From Pseudomonas sp. C2B4 (GTDB taxonomy: Bacteria > Pseudomonadota > Gammaproteobacteria > Pseudomonadales > Pseudomonadaceae), in NCBI RefSeq assembly GCF_013359695.1, contig NZ_JABFMU010000021.1:20450-84449 (forward strand): DNA of 64,000 bases, in the 5' to 3' direction. The notes beneath the pieces are model-generated. The model saw only the letters and a list, made by a program, of their open reading frames with translations. It was not told where the DNA came from and did no database searches. How positions within the stretch are numbered: the stretch's first letter is position 1; each line of letters starts with the position of its first letter. The translations under genes and the position numbers were made by a program. This document shows positions 36,166 to 45,621 of this stretch, piece after piece.

Positions 36166-36774
36166 ATGCCCCGAGTTTCCCGCAAGCAAGCCGACCTCAA
36201 CCGCGAAACCATTGTCGACGCCGCTACACGGCTGTTCCGCGAACGTGGCCTGCACGGGATCAGCGTGGTCGATGTGATGGCCGCTGCCGGCCTGACCCAT
36301 GGCGGCTTCTATGGTCACTTCGAGTCCAAGGAGGCCTTGGCCAAAGAAGCCAGCGAACGCGTGTTCAAAGAGGTGGGCACGCGCTGGCGGGAACGGATCG
36401 CCACCACCGATGATAAAGCGACTGCACGTCGGGCCCTGATCGAGCCCTACCTGTCCGCCCACAGCCGTGATAACCCCGGCGAAAGCTGCCCGGTGGTGGC
36501 CTTCGCTGGCGACATGTGCCACGAGAGCGCCGAAAGCGGCTTGCGCGAGCCGTTCATGGCGGGTCTGAACCGGCTGCTCGACTCGTTCGGCAAACTGATG
36601 GATTCCGAAGACCCCACCGAAAATCGGCAGCAGGCGCTGGTCCAGTACTCACTGATGGTCGGTGCCCTGACGCTGGCCCGCGCCACCCGGGGCGAAGCCC
36701 TGTCGGATGAAATCCTCGAAGCGGCGCAGCACTTTTTGACCGCAGAGAAGCCCGAGCCCCCTTCCCCCGCCTGA
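36166..36774 (+). CDS. TetR-family transcriptional regulator
   Basis: 202 residues. The helix-turn-helix spans residues 10-55 (NRETIVDAATRLFRERGLHG, then VVDVMAAAGLTHGGFYGHF). The C-terminal part carries CPVVAFAGDMCHES. The layout, behind a tautomerase gene, suggests a repressor of that enzyme, responding to an electrophile or aromatic compound; the Cys residues would suit a redox or electrophile sensor, but this is inference. Confidence 0.88.
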   Translation: MPRVSRKQADLNRETIVDAATRLFRERGLHGISVVDVMAAAGLTHGGFYGHFESKEALAKEASERVFKEVGTRWRERIATTDDKATARRALIEPYLSAHSRDNPGESCPVVAFAGDMCHESAESGLREPFMAGLNRLLDSFGKLMDSEDPTENRQQALVQYSLMVGALTLARATRGEALSDEILEAAQHFLTAEKPEPPSPA

Positions 36775-36922
36775 ATATTCAGTGTCGTCAGAAAAAAATC
36801 GCAGGCCGCGCCAGCTCCTACACTGAAAGCGAGGCTGCGAAGACAGCATTGCCAAAATGTCCCGGAGCCAGCACTCTCACGCGACGTTCGAGTCCGAATC
36901 TCATGCCCAACAGGAGCCAAGC

Positions 36923-37891
36923 ATGCCCGCAACCGTTCTGGTACTGGTAGAAACCATCAATGATTACCTGCCCATCCTCGAACATCAGGGCTTCCACCTG
37001 ATTCTGGCCCCGACCCCCGCCGAGCGCGCCGAAGCCATCAGCCGCCACGGGGCCCAGATCGATGCAGTCCTGACCCGCGGCCCGCTGGGCCTGTATACCG
37101 ATGAAATCGCCGCCCTGCCTAATCTCAAGATCATTTGCGTGATCGGCGCCGGCTATGAAATGGTCGACCTGCAAGCCGCCGCCGACCGGGACATCACTGT
37201 CACCAACGGCGCCGGGGTCAATGCCTCGTCGGTCGCCGACCACGCCATGGCCCTGCTGCTGTCGCTGGTGCGTGACGTGCCTCGCTGCGACGCTGCCGTG
37301 CGCCGGGGTGAATGGCCGAAAATCATGCGCCCGTCCCTGGCCGGCAAACGCCTGGGCATACTGGGCCTCGGTGCCGTCGGCCTGGCCATTGCCAAGCGCG
37401 CCGCGGCAGGTTTCGACATGACCGTGAGTTACCACAACCGCCAGCATCGCAGCAACGTACCCTACGACTACTGCTCGACACCCACCGAGCTGGCTCGCGC
37501 CTCGGACTTTCTGATCGTCGCCGCCCCCGGCGGCCTCGGCACCAAACACCTGATCAACCGCCAGGTGCTCGATGCCCTGGGCCCCAAAGGTTTCCTCGTC
37601 AACATCGCCCGGGCCAGCGTGGTGGTCACCGCCGACCTGATCAGCGCGCTTGAACAACGTCGGATCGCCGGCGCGGCGCTGGATGTATTCGATGCCGAAC
37701 CGCAGGTGCCAGACGCCCTGAAACATCTGAACAATGTGATCCTCACCCCCCACGTCGCCGGCCTGTCGCCGGAAGCGACCCAGGGCACCGTGGAACTGGT
37801 GGGCAAGAACCTCGTGGCGTTTTTCTCCGGTCAACCGGTGCTGACACCGATCGAGCTACCGCAGCCAGCCTCCAGCCTGCAAGTCCATTAG
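36923..37891 (+). CDS. D-2-hydroxyacid dehydrogenase
   Basis: 322 residues, NAD(P)-dependent. The dinucleotide motif is LGILGLGAVGLAIAKRAAAG. The catalytic trio is present: Arg in NIARASVV, Glu in DVFDAEPQVP and His in LTPHVAGLSPEATQG. It resembles glyoxylate/hydroxypyruvate reductases. I used the ATG with CAGGAGCC upstream; an earlier in-frame ATG adds 22 unconserved residues. Its last four bases overlap, convergently, the end of tssA, and no terminator separates them. Confidence 0.9.
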   Translation: MPATVLVLVETINDYLPILEHQGFHLILAPTPAERAEAISRHGAQIDAVLTRGPLGLYTDEIAALPNLKIICVIGAGYEMVDLQAAADRDITVTNGAGVNASSVADHAMALLLSLVRDVPRCDAAVRRGEWPKIMRPSLAGKRLGILGLGAVGLAIAKRAAAGFDMTVSYHNRQHRSNVPYDYCSTPTELARASDFLIVAAPGGLGTKHLINRQVLDALGPKGFLVNIARASVVVTADLISALEQRRIAGAALDVFDAEPQVPDALKHLNNVILTPHVAGLSPEATQGTVELVGKNLVAFFSGQPVLTPIELPQPASSLQVH

Positions 37892-38976
37892 AGGACGCCG
37901 AGCAGCGTCCAGAGCCGGCGGGACTCGGCATCGGCGCTGATCAGCTCGCCCAGCAATTCACTCAGCGGCTTGTTGCCCCACTCCACCCCGCGTTTGATCA
38001 GGTACGGCACGGGGCTGTGGGGCTCGGTCCGCGACAGGTAGTCCGCGATGACCAGCAGTTGCCGATAGGCCTCCTCGCGACTGGCTGGCTCGCGAAATAC
38101 CTGGGGCGTGGGTGCTGCCGCCGACTCGACCTGCGGCTCCACCACGGCCTTCGGCGCGGCTTCGACGGATGACGGGGCAGATTGTCCTGGATGCATGGCG
38201 ATGAACTCCCGGACCAGGGTCAACAACGCTTCAATGACGTCTTGCAGGGGACGAAACCCCGGGCCTTGATCGCCGAGCTGCTGATCACTCCAGGCCTCCA
38301 GCCGCTGCAGCTGTTGCAGGCTGAGTTCCAGGTTGTCCCGCTTGTGCGACCAGGATGACAAGGGCGTTGAACGGACCTGCTCGATAAGCTTTTTCTGTTC
38401 GCTGCGCGCATTCTCCGCCGACGCCTTGGCACCCTTGCTGTCATTGCCCTGAACCTGCTGCAATTGCAGACGTCGCCAGTGATCGAGGCTGAAGTCGCCG
38501 AACTCGCTGTTGCCCGATTCAAACAGCGGCACGCGGGTCAGCAGTATTTCGCTGTAACGTCGCACCAGCCACTCCAGCGGCGTCACCCGCCAGGACGGAT
38601 CACCGTCCTCGGCCTGCGGGTGCAGCTGGTGCGGATAGCGCTCACACAGGCCGGCCACCAGCGCCAGGCTGTCGGGCAACCCTTCAAGCCCCGCCTGATG
38701 CAGCCAGGCTTCGCCCAACCATCCGCTGAGCATCAGATCCTTGCTGCGCTCCAGCAGCAGGCTGGTTGCCAGTTTCTCCACCTCCGGCCATTGCGCCCGT
38801 TTGATCGACGCTTGCCATACGCCCGTGGGCAGGCTGGTGTCGTCTTCGCGGCGCAGCTCACGCAGCAGGTCGAACTCGCGCTCATAACGCAGATCCTGCC
38901 CGCAAGGTGACTCCTCGCTGATCGGCTCCAGCAGTTGGGTGATCCGTTCAGGCAACGTCATTGATGGCAGGCTCAC
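37888..38976 (-). CDS. tssA: Type VI secretion protein TssA
   Basis: 362 residues with the ImpA N-terminal domain: ERITQLLEPISEESPCGQDL then RYEREFDLLRELRRED, and PEVEKLATSLLLERSKDL. TssA caps the tail and guides sheath and tube assembly. The GTG at 38976 overlaps the tssM stop (GTGA) and has GGAGGAGG just upstream, so I prefer it to the ATG at 38961. The C-terminus REEAYRQLLVIADYLSRTEP with HSPVPYLIKRGVEW is the usual TssA ending. Last gene of the leftward half-operon. Confidence 0.92.
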   Translation of the reverse strand: MSLPSMTLPERITQLLEPISEESPCGQDLRYEREFDLLRELRREDDTSLPTGVWQASIKRAQWPEVEKLATSLLLERSKDLMLSGWLGEAWLHQAGLEGLPDSLALVAGLCERYPHQLHPQAEDGDPSWRVTPLEWLVRRYSEILLTRVPLFESGNSEFGDFSLDHWRRLQLQQVQGNDSKGAKASAENARSEQKKLIEQVRSTPLSSWSHKRDNLELSLQQLQRLEAWSDQQLGDQGPGFRPLQDVIEALLTLVREFIAMHPGQSAPSSVEAAPKAVVEPQVESAAAPTPQVFREPASREEAYRQLLVIADYLSRTEPHSPVPYLIKRGVEWGNKPLSELLGELISADAESRRLWTLLGVL

Positions 38977-41900
38977 AGGCCCTCCTCCTGCAGCGAATTG
39001 GCGGCGGTTGTGCCCGTGAACGCAAACGGCGAACGCGGGGCACGGGTGGGTAGCGGTTGAATCGACAAGGGCAACTTCGAGCCCTGGGTCATCAGCGACA
39101 GGCGCACGAACATCAGGGTTTGCCCCGACGTGACATTGGGCTGTGCCGTGACCGGCAGGCGCAAGCTCAGCGGGAAATCGGTGTAGTCCACGTTCGGCTG
39201 GCGCTGCACGGAATAATGCGTGCGCATCAGACGCAACAACGACCAGGGACCGCTGTACTCCCACCCTGCCTCCAGGTCCCGCACGACCAGACTCGATTGC
39301 AACGGATCGCTGACCGGACGCTGTGAACCGTTGCGCGCCCAGCGCAGGGTCAGGCGGATCGGCTGGCCGACCATCCAGCGCAGGTTCGACTGGGGTTCGC
39401 CGGGGTAGTTGACCTGCTGGTTGCCCGCGACCAGGCTCCAGGCAATCACCTGATCGGCACCGCGCTCTTCATCACGATCGGTCCGCCAGCGCACATCCAG
39501 TTCAACGCCGAGGATGCCGCTCTTGTCCCGGATAAACATCGGCCCCAACCAGGTGCTGGCCTGCTTCAGACGGTTGAGAAAATCCTCGGCGGCCAGCCGT
39601 TCCGGGGTCTGGCTCAGGGAGAGCCCGGCCTGGGCCACCGGTAGACGCTTGTCGATCAACTCCAGCAGATGCTGGACCCGTGCCGGGTCGGCATCGGCCA
39701 CCTGCAGGCCATTGGCGAACGGAAAGCGATCGGCCAGGTACTGATTGAAGTAATTGGCAAGGTCATTCCAGGCGGCAGAAGCCTGCTGCTGTTGCAGCAA
39801 CTGGCAGCGCCGCAGGGCAGTTTGTTGCAGGTCAAGCGCACGCATCGCCAGCGTGCCGCGGCCGCCGGACAGGTTCGCGGTTTGCAGGATCTGGCCGCAG
39901 GACCCGGTATCCATGTCAATGAAGTCACGACTGACCAATTGCTCGATCTGTGCCGGCGAGCTGGCCGGGTTCTGATCCTTGTACTTGAGCAGCTCATCGT
40001 TGAGCGCGCTGAACTGCGTCACCCGCTCGTAATCCAGCGCCGGCAGGTTCTGTTGCTGAGTCTTGAGCCACTCCAGCGCCGAAGTGCGACGCTCAGTGAT
40101 GCCGAGCATGGTGTTGAACTGCTGCTTGAGATTGAGCTTCAAGTCCTGCACATCGGTGGCGCCAAACAGCTGCAAGCCGAGACTCTTCGAACCGTCCCAC
40201 TGATTGATTTCCGCGCGTCCGCTGAACAACGGTTGCGCCACCACTTCCTCCAGGCCGTCGGTGATCTGCGCCATGGCGCGGCGGTTCAGGGCACTTTGCA
40301 GGCGCGTGGCCAGATCGCTGCGGCGCACCTCGATAAAGGCTTTCTGCAAGGCGATGGCCTGTGATGCCTGCACATTGAATACGCCATAGGCATGCGTCTG
40401 GTCATTGTGGGTGCTGATGCTTTGCCACATCGCCTTAGCCACCGCGCCTTCGGCGGCCTGCATCAGTGCGCCTCGATAATCCGCCGGGATACGTGGCAGC
40501 TCATCGGCGACATAGCTCTTGTAGCTGGCGAAGTAGTTCAGCGCCGCATTGAGGTCATCGCCATCGACACTCTCTCCTTGCATCACCGCCACGTCCGACT
40601 GATCCGAGTGCATCGCGATCGAGACGAAATCACGCTTGAACAGTGCCTGCACCGCGTTATCCAGCTGCACCACATGCTCCTGCAACACCAGTTGCCCACT
40701 GCCCTGCTGCGCGAGCAGGTTGCCCCGGGCGCCCAATTGCGCGATCCATTGGTCACGAAAACGCTGTTGCAGGTTCGCCGCCTGCAGTTCGAGGCGCTGC
40801 TCCACCTGAGGCCCGAGCAAGGTGCTCTGGCGCACCCGGTTCATCATTTCCCGATAACCCGGCACCAGATCCTGGCCCTTGCCGCGCCCCCACGCCGAGT
40901 TGGTCAGACCGATCTGCGCCTGCAGGTCATCCACCAGCCCGCGCAGGTCTTCGAGCTCCTTCAGGGAGTTGCCGCTGCCCACTTCCAACTGTTCCAGATG
41001 CAGCTTGAGGTAACCAGCCTGGCGCACGAAGTTGTCCGCCAGAAAATATTGATCCAGCCAGCGCTCCATGAGCCCGGAGAAGTTCTCCTCGACCAGAGCC
41101 CGGTCCAGGCTCAGGTCCAGGGCCTTGAAGTCAGTGTCGTCGGTGTCGAGCATCAGGCGGTTGTAGTAAGCGGCGTGGCGCAACGTGCCGGCGTTGAGGT
41201 TCAGCGACAGCGCGTTGTTGCTCAGTTGGATCAGGTCCTCGAGCGGATCCTTGGTGCTGTTCAAGGCCTGGTAGAACCACTGGTTCTGTTGCTCAAGGTT
41301 GACCGCCAGCGACACCAGCTCATTGGCCTTGACGTAGTTTTGCCACTGCGCCGGATCCTCGCTTTCCACATTGCCACGACGCTCGGTGTTGCGCAGGGAT
41401 TTGAGTTGCGCCATCTCGGCAATCAGCAGTTCATGCAGCGGGTGCAGCAGATGACGTTGTGCTGTCTCGCGCAAGTGGCTCTCCAGGCGCTCATCCAGCG
41501 AGGAGAACCAGGACGTGGGGTACGCCAGGGAGGTAAACGTCCAGCGCGGCGCCTTTTCCAGCACCCGCCAGAAACTCTGGACATTGCGCCGCGTCGGCTC
41601 CAGCCAATGATTGTCGTCGGTCACGGCCACGAAGCTCTTTTGTGCCGCTTGCAGGTGACGCGCCAAGTCATGGGCATCCTTGACCGACTGCTGCCAGACC
41701 CACACCATGCAACCGGCCCAGATCACCCCGACCAGCAACGCCACGCCGGCGGTCAGACGCTGCCAGCGCTGGCGCAGACGCAACAGGCGCGGCACCACTT
41801 GGGCCAGGCCGCGCTCGGCCACCACGCGCTGACGCCATAACAGACGGATAAAGGCGTTGCGCTGCAAGTCGTTGTCGAAGGCCGAAAAGCCCTCGGATGC

Positions 41901-42785
41901 CGGTTGATTGGCGGTGAAATACACCCCTCGAAACCGTGGTGCCTCGCCTTGGCTGTTGCCCTGGAACACCGGTTCCAGCAGGGTTTGCAGAGGCCGGCGC
42001 AAGGTCTCGAAACGCTCCGGCAAGGCATACAGGTCACTGCTCAGTTGGCCGGACAAGGTGCCGATTTCGATGATCGATTCCGCCAGTGCCCGATACACCT
42101 GGTCCAGCGCCTGATCGGTGTTCTGCGATTGCCAGACGGTGTCCGGACCAAAGGGTGAAGACCATCCCAACGTGCGCTCGTGGGCGTCTTGCGGCAGCGC
42201 CGATATCAGCTCCTGAAATCCCGGCACTTCTTCGAGGCCGGTCACCACCACGTACACCGGCAGACTCAAGCCGAAACGCTGCAGCAAGTCGATAAACCGT
42301 CGCCGCGCCGCGAGCCCGAGACTGGCAGCCTGTTCCACATTGGCCAAACGGCCGACTGGCACTGTCCAGATCACCCCGTCCAAGGGTCGTTGGCTGCGCA
42401 GGCGCAAGATCAAGCCCAACAGTCGCCACCAGCCGCCCCGCTGCCGGTTCATCCCTTCATCCGGCAAAAACAGCGCCTGGGGCACCACCAGCACGGCGCC
42501 ATCGGGATCGGACCACCAGCGGCCAAACCAGGCGGGTTTGTCCGTGGGTTGCAGTTGCCACTGGCTGCATAATTGCGAGCCCTGGGTTTCATGACCGAGC
42601 ATCAGCAGCCAGGGCATCTGGTAGCGATCCTGGACGCCTTGTTCTTGCTCCATGGCGCGCACGGCGGCATAGAAACTGCGAATCGCCGCCCCGCTCTGCG
42701 TGCGCCACCACCACAGCGCCAGCAACAGCACAACCAGCAGCAACACCACTGCGATGACCGTTGCGACGATCGCCAAGGCACTCAT
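38973..42785 (-). CDS. tssM: Type VI secretion inner-membrane protein TssM (IcmF), degenerate Walker A
   Basis: 1270 residues. Two N-terminal membrane helix regions (AIVATVIAVVLLLVVLLLAL near residue 5 and a segment AGVALLVGVIWAGCMVWVW near residue 345) flank the cytoplasmic domain; the rest is periplasmic with the ImcF-related and C-terminal domains. TssM forms the membrane complex with TssL and TssJ. The expected P-loop is replaced: residues 63-72 read LGHETQGSQL with no GKS/T, so nucleotide binding is unlikely. Its start overlaps the tssL stop by four bases (ATGA) and its stop overlaps the tssA GTG. Confidence 0.95.
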   Translation of the reverse strand: MSALAIVATVIAVVLLLVVLLLALWWWRTQSGAAIRSFYAAVRAMEQEQGVQDRYQMPWLLMLGHETQGSQLCSQWQLQPTDKPAWFGRWWSDPDGAVLVVPQALFLPDEGMNRQRGGWWRLLGLILRLRSQRPLDGVIWTVPVGRLANVEQAASLGLAARRRFIDLLQRFGLSLPVYVVVTGLEEVPGFQELISALPQDAHERTLGWSSPFGPDTVWQSQNTDQALDQVYRALAESIIEIGTLSGQLSSDLYALPERFETLRRPLQTLLEPVFQGNSQGEAPRFRGVYFTANQPASEGFSAFDNDLQRNAFIRLLWRQRVVAERGLAQVVPRLLRLRQRWQRLTAGVALLVGVIWAGCMVWVWQQSVKDAHDLARHLQAAQKSFVAVTDDNHWLEPTRRNVQSFWRVLEKAPRWTFTSLAYPTSWFSSLDERLESHLRETAQRHLLHPLHELLIAEMAQLKSLRNTERRGNVESEDPAQWQNYVKANELVSLAVNLEQQNQWFYQALNSTKDPLEDLIQLSNNALSLNLNAGTLRHAAYYNRLMLDTDDTDFKALDLSLDRALVEENFSGLMERWLDQYFLADNFVRQAGYLKLHLEQLEVGSGNSLKELEDLRGLVDDLQAQIGLTNSAWGRGKGQDLVPGYREMMNRVRQSTLLGPQVEQRLELQAANLQQRFRDQWIAQLGARGNLLAQQGSGQLVLQEHVVQLDNAVQALFKRDFVSIAMHSDQSDVAVMQGESVDGDDLNAALNYFASYKSYVADELPRIPADYRGALMQAAEGAVAKAMWQSISTHNDQTHAYGVFNVQASQAIALQKAFIEVRRSDLATRLQSALNRRAMAQITDGLEEVVAQPLFSGRAEINQWDGSKSLGLQLFGATDVQDLKLNLKQQFNTMLGITERRTSALEWLKTQQQNLPALDYERVTQFSALNDELLKYKDQNPASSPAQIEQLVSRDFIDMDTGSCGQILQTANLSGGRGTLAMRALDLQQTALRRCQLLQQQQASAAWNDLANYFNQYLADRFPFANGLQVADADPARVQHLLELIDKRLPVAQAGLSLSQTPERLAAEDFLNRLKQASTWLGPMFIRDKSGILGVELDVRWRTDRDEERGADQVIAWSLVAGNQQVNYPGEPQSNLRWMVGQPIRLTLRWARNGSQRPVSDPLQSSLVVRDLEAGWEYSGPWSLLRLMRTHYSVQRQPNVDYTDFPLSLRLPVTAQPNVTSGQTLMFVRLSLMTQGSKLPLSIQPLPTRAPRSPFAFTGTTAANSLQEEGL

Positions 42786-43540
42786 TCCTCTGACTCCTGC
42801 GCGACGTCAGTCATCTGCAGCACCGGTTCGAGTTTTTGCGTGATGTCGCGCCAGAACAACTGCCCCAGTCCTGTCAGCAACAACACCATCCCGAGGATGC
42901 ACAGCCACAGGCGAAAGCCGTCGGGCAACGACTGACGCACCGGCAACTGCACCGGCGCCACCAACGCAGGTTGCTGCAAGCGGGCACTGACATCCGCATA
43001 ACTGGCCTCCTGCTGCCAGGCGAAGGTGTAAAGCGCCTGACGCCATCGTTCATGTTGTATCTGGCCTTGCTCCCCGCGCAGGCCGCCCTGAAACCCGAGA
43101 ATCAGGCATTGCAGATAGACATTGGCCAGGTCGCGGGTGGTGGGGTCCTGCTCATCCAGCAGCGTCTTGATCGCCTGCGGCAACTGCTCGCCTGCCTGGC
43201 GACTGGCATAGAGTCGCGATTCCAGGGGCTTGTCCTGCCAGGCCGCTTGCCCCGGCCAGGGGCTGAACAACAGCGTTTCATCGATCAGCGCGACAAAGGC
43301 ATAGACCAGCGCCTTGACCTGATCGGTGGCCGCGTCGCCGACCCGGGCAAACGCCGTACGCCACAGTCGCTGGGAGGCCTGGGTGGACAACTCGACGACC
43401 GCCTCCACCAGCGAATCGTCTTCACTGTCCTTGGGCAATTCGTTCCAGGCCCGGAACCATTGCTGCCAGGCTTCGCGAAAAGCGCTGCTCAAGGGCGCAT
43501 CCTGAAGGCCTCGTGTAGCCGTTGCGATGACTTGCGACAT
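42782..43540 (-). CDS. tssL: Type VI secretion inner-membrane protein TssL (DotU)
   Basis: 252 residues. The cytoplasmic hook domain contains VKALVYAFVALIDETLLFSP and YLQCLILGFQGGLRGEQGQ, the DotU signature. One membrane helix is near the C-terminus (LWLCILGMVLLLTGLGQLFW). There is no peptidoglycan-binding OmpA-type extension. It partners TssM. Confidence 0.94.
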   Translation of the reverse strand: MSQVIATATRGLQDAPLSSAFREAWQQWFRAWNELPKDSEDDSLVEAVVELSTQASQRLWRTAFARVGDAATDQVKALVYAFVALIDETLLFSPWPGQAAWQDKPLESRLYASRQAGEQLPQAIKTLLDEQDPTTRDLANVYLQCLILGFQGGLRGEQGQIQHERWRQALYTFAWQQEASYADVSARLQQPALVAPVQLPVRQSLPDGFRLWLCILGMVLLLTGLGQLFWRDITQKLEPVLQMTDVAQESEE

Positions 43541-43558
43541 GTCACGCCCCTTCCCTGA

Positions 43559-44890
43559 TCAAACCTCTTCGCCAGCCTGAGCGACAAACAGCACCACCTG
43601 CCACGGACTGCTGACCGGCTTCGAGGCAGGTGCCGCGATCACCAGCGGCACCCGTGCGTCGAACCACGAACCCTCGGCCGTCACCACGAACAACCGCGTG
43701 TCATCGCCGACACCGTAGGCCACTTGCTCGTTGCGACTCATGGCCTGGTGGGCCAGGCCGCTCATGCGCTGGCGGCCGAGCAGTGCAACGTGCGGCGCCG
43801 AGGCAATGATCGCGGCGCGCAGCCATTCGCCGGCGGCCTGCTCGCTGGCGCCATTGGGCATGCGCAAGCCGATGACCAGGCGTTGGCTGGGTTGATCGTC
43901 GGTCAGTTGAATCGAAAAATTCTGTTCGTTGCGCTCGAAATTCAGGCTGCGATAACCGGCGCGGATCAGCTCCAGCGTCTTCTCCAGCCAATCGAGCAGC
44001 GCCTCATAGCCACGTTGCAGCTCAAGAAAGTCCAGTGGTGCAAACGCCGGCACCCCGGCCAGAGGATCGAAGGCCGACCAGGCGCCGGCCATTCCGAGCA
44101 GTTGCCCATGCAATCCTTGCGGGGTGGCCAGCCGAGTGTTCAGCGTGCCTTCGACCTCCGGCAGGCGTGCCCAGAGCGCGGTCAGTTGCCGGCGAATCTC
44201 CAGCGCGTCGTCCTGATTGCCCGCCTGCTGCGCCTGACGCAGGCGCCCGGCGAGGAACATGCATTTTTCCCGCGCCCGGGCACACAGCGCGGCCACGCGC
44301 CGCCCGAGCACCGAATCTGGCAACAGGCAGGGCGTGGGTGGCGTATAGGGCAGCGCGTGAAAACCGCCGCCCTCCTTGCGGATTCTCAGCAACGGCAGAC
44401 AGATCGAATCGGCTTTGTTCAATTGCGTGCAAAGGCGTGGGTTCGGCCGCCACACCGTGATGGACTCCGGGTACTCGCCGCTGGTCAGGTCCGGCAGCGC
44501 CTCGCCGACCACCGATTGCAACCGCCCCTTGAGCGGCAACAACTGGCCAGCCCGCCACAACGGACTGACCGCCAGGTAGACCGTGACCGTGGCATCGTCG
44601 GTGGCGTTGACCGCGTCGCCGACATCCAGCTCCAGCATCGGCCCCACGCCCGCTTGAATGTTGACAGGCAAGCCGTCGGGCAAGGTCGCCTGAAGATGGA
44701 GCACTCGCACCCGCCCGCCGCTCAAGGCCGAAGGATCGAATTCTGCCCGGCTCACCCCCCAGAACCACGGGTTGCTGGCCTGCGCCAAATGCGCCGCCAG
44801 CGCTTCGGCGCGCAACCCTTGCAACTGGAAATGCTGAGGCAGCAATTGCATGCCTTCGTGCCAGCAAACCGCGTCAGGTAGCAGACTCAT
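43559..44890 (-). CDS. tssK: Type VI secretion baseplate protein TssK
   Basis: 443 residues. The start VCWHEGMQLLPQHFQLQGLR is the conserved TssK N-terminus. The region NPRLCTQLNKADSICLPLLR and AAIIASAPHVALLGRQRMSG are further markers. TssK links the baseplate (TssF, TssG, TssE) to the membrane complex. AAGGGAG stands before the ATG at 44890. It is 18 bp upstream of tssL on the same strand. Confidence 0.95.
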   Translation of the reverse strand: MSLLPDAVCWHEGMQLLPQHFQLQGLRAEALAAHLAQASNPWFWGVSRAEFDPSALSGGRVRVLHLQATLPDGLPVNIQAGVGPMLELDVGDAVNATDDATVTVYLAVSPLWRAGQLLPLKGRLQSVVGEALPDLTSGEYPESITVWRPNPRLCTQLNKADSICLPLLRIRKEGGGFHALPYTPPTPCLLPDSVLGRRVAALCARAREKCMFLAGRLRQAQQAGNQDDALEIRRQLTALWARLPEVEGTLNTRLATPQGLHGQLLGMAGAWSAFDPLAGVPAFAPLDFLELQRGYEALLDWLEKTLELIRAGYRSLNFERNEQNFSIQLTDDQPSQRLVIGLRMPNGASEQAAGEWLRAAIIASAPHVALLGRQRMSGLAHQAMSRNEQVAYGVGDDTRLFVVTAEGSWFDARVPLVIAAPASKPVSSPWQVVLFVAQAGEEV

Positions 44891-44941
44891 ACGACTCCCT
44901 TCGACATCCTTGGGTGCCGCACACACCGGCGGCTGGCGCTG

Positions 44942-45394
44942 TTACTGCCTGGGTGGGTTATTGACCAGGCTCATCTCGCGACTGTCGAACTTGAGCCAGG
45001 CATCGCTCTGGTCATCCAGGCGCAAGCGGTGCGCCCCGGGAGTGTTATAGCTGGCGAAGACCAAAAGTCCAGCCGCCCGCTGCCCCCCCAACGGAAAGGG
45101 CTGGCGATCGATGAACTGCCCCGGCACCAGCTCCAGTCCCCACACCGTCATCAGTTGACGATAGTCGCGCTGGAACTGTTCGCGCTCGGCAAACCATTGC
45201 CGGGCGGTGATACCGGACAACTGTTTGAGCAAGTCAGGATCTTTTACCGCGATGAAATCCACGGCGATGGGTGTGTCGTCGTTGGCCCGTGGGGCGACAT
45301 CCAGGGTCAGGCTGTCAAGGTCAACCCGTGGCCCGAACAGCGAACAACTGCAAAGACTCAGGAGCAAGGTCGCGGCAAACACTCGTGCAAACAA
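44942..45394 (-). CDS. tssJ: Type VI secretion outer-membrane lipoprotein TssJ
   Basis: 150 residues. A lipoprotein signal with LCSC (probable lipidated Cys17 after LLLSLCS) leads into the transthyretin-like fold typical of TssJ (LDVAPRANDDTPIAVDFIAV, then QWFAEREQFQRDYRQ). It anchors TssM to the outer membrane. The apparent start is TTG at 45394 with AAGGA about eleven bases upstream; a GTG at 45382 would shorten the signal. First gene of the leftward half. Confidence 0.85.
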   Translation of the reverse strand: MFARVFAATLLLSLCSCSLFGPRVDLDSLTLDVAPRANDDTPIAVDFIAVKDPDLLKQLSGITARQWFAEREQFQRDYRQLMTVWGLELVPGQFIDRQPFPLGGQRAAGLLVFASYNTPGAHRLRLDDQSDAWLKFDSREMSLVNNPPRQ

Positions 45395-45621
45395 AATGAA
45401 TTTTCCTTTTCGCTGGTCCGTCCAAAATTGTTTTTGCTTGCATTTTTATAGACCTGTTCTAGCGTCTTGGGTAGTTCGGCCCCCCCGCCGAATGTGGAAG
45501 GTTTGTCAAAGGAACGACAGGTCCATCTGCCACCCTTTCTAACCTACGGTCCAGTAAGGGAAAGCGATGAACGGGGTTCCCCGCTGCATTGCGCCCGCCC
45601 CATGCATCGGAGTCAGCCACC
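45395..45621. promoter_or_regulatory. Divergent T6SS promoter region
   Basis: The 227-bp gap between tssJ and tssB must hold both promoters. Visible: an AT-rich stretch at 45420-45453, and TTCGGC-C7-GCCGAA (45475-45492), a six-base palindrome around a run of seven C. I do not see a convincing sigma-54 -24/-12 site. Confidence 0.6.

Noticed and set aside
40392..41840. 482-codon plus-strand frame opposite tssM
   Set aside because: Antisense shadow of a well-supported gene; no motif or start signal.
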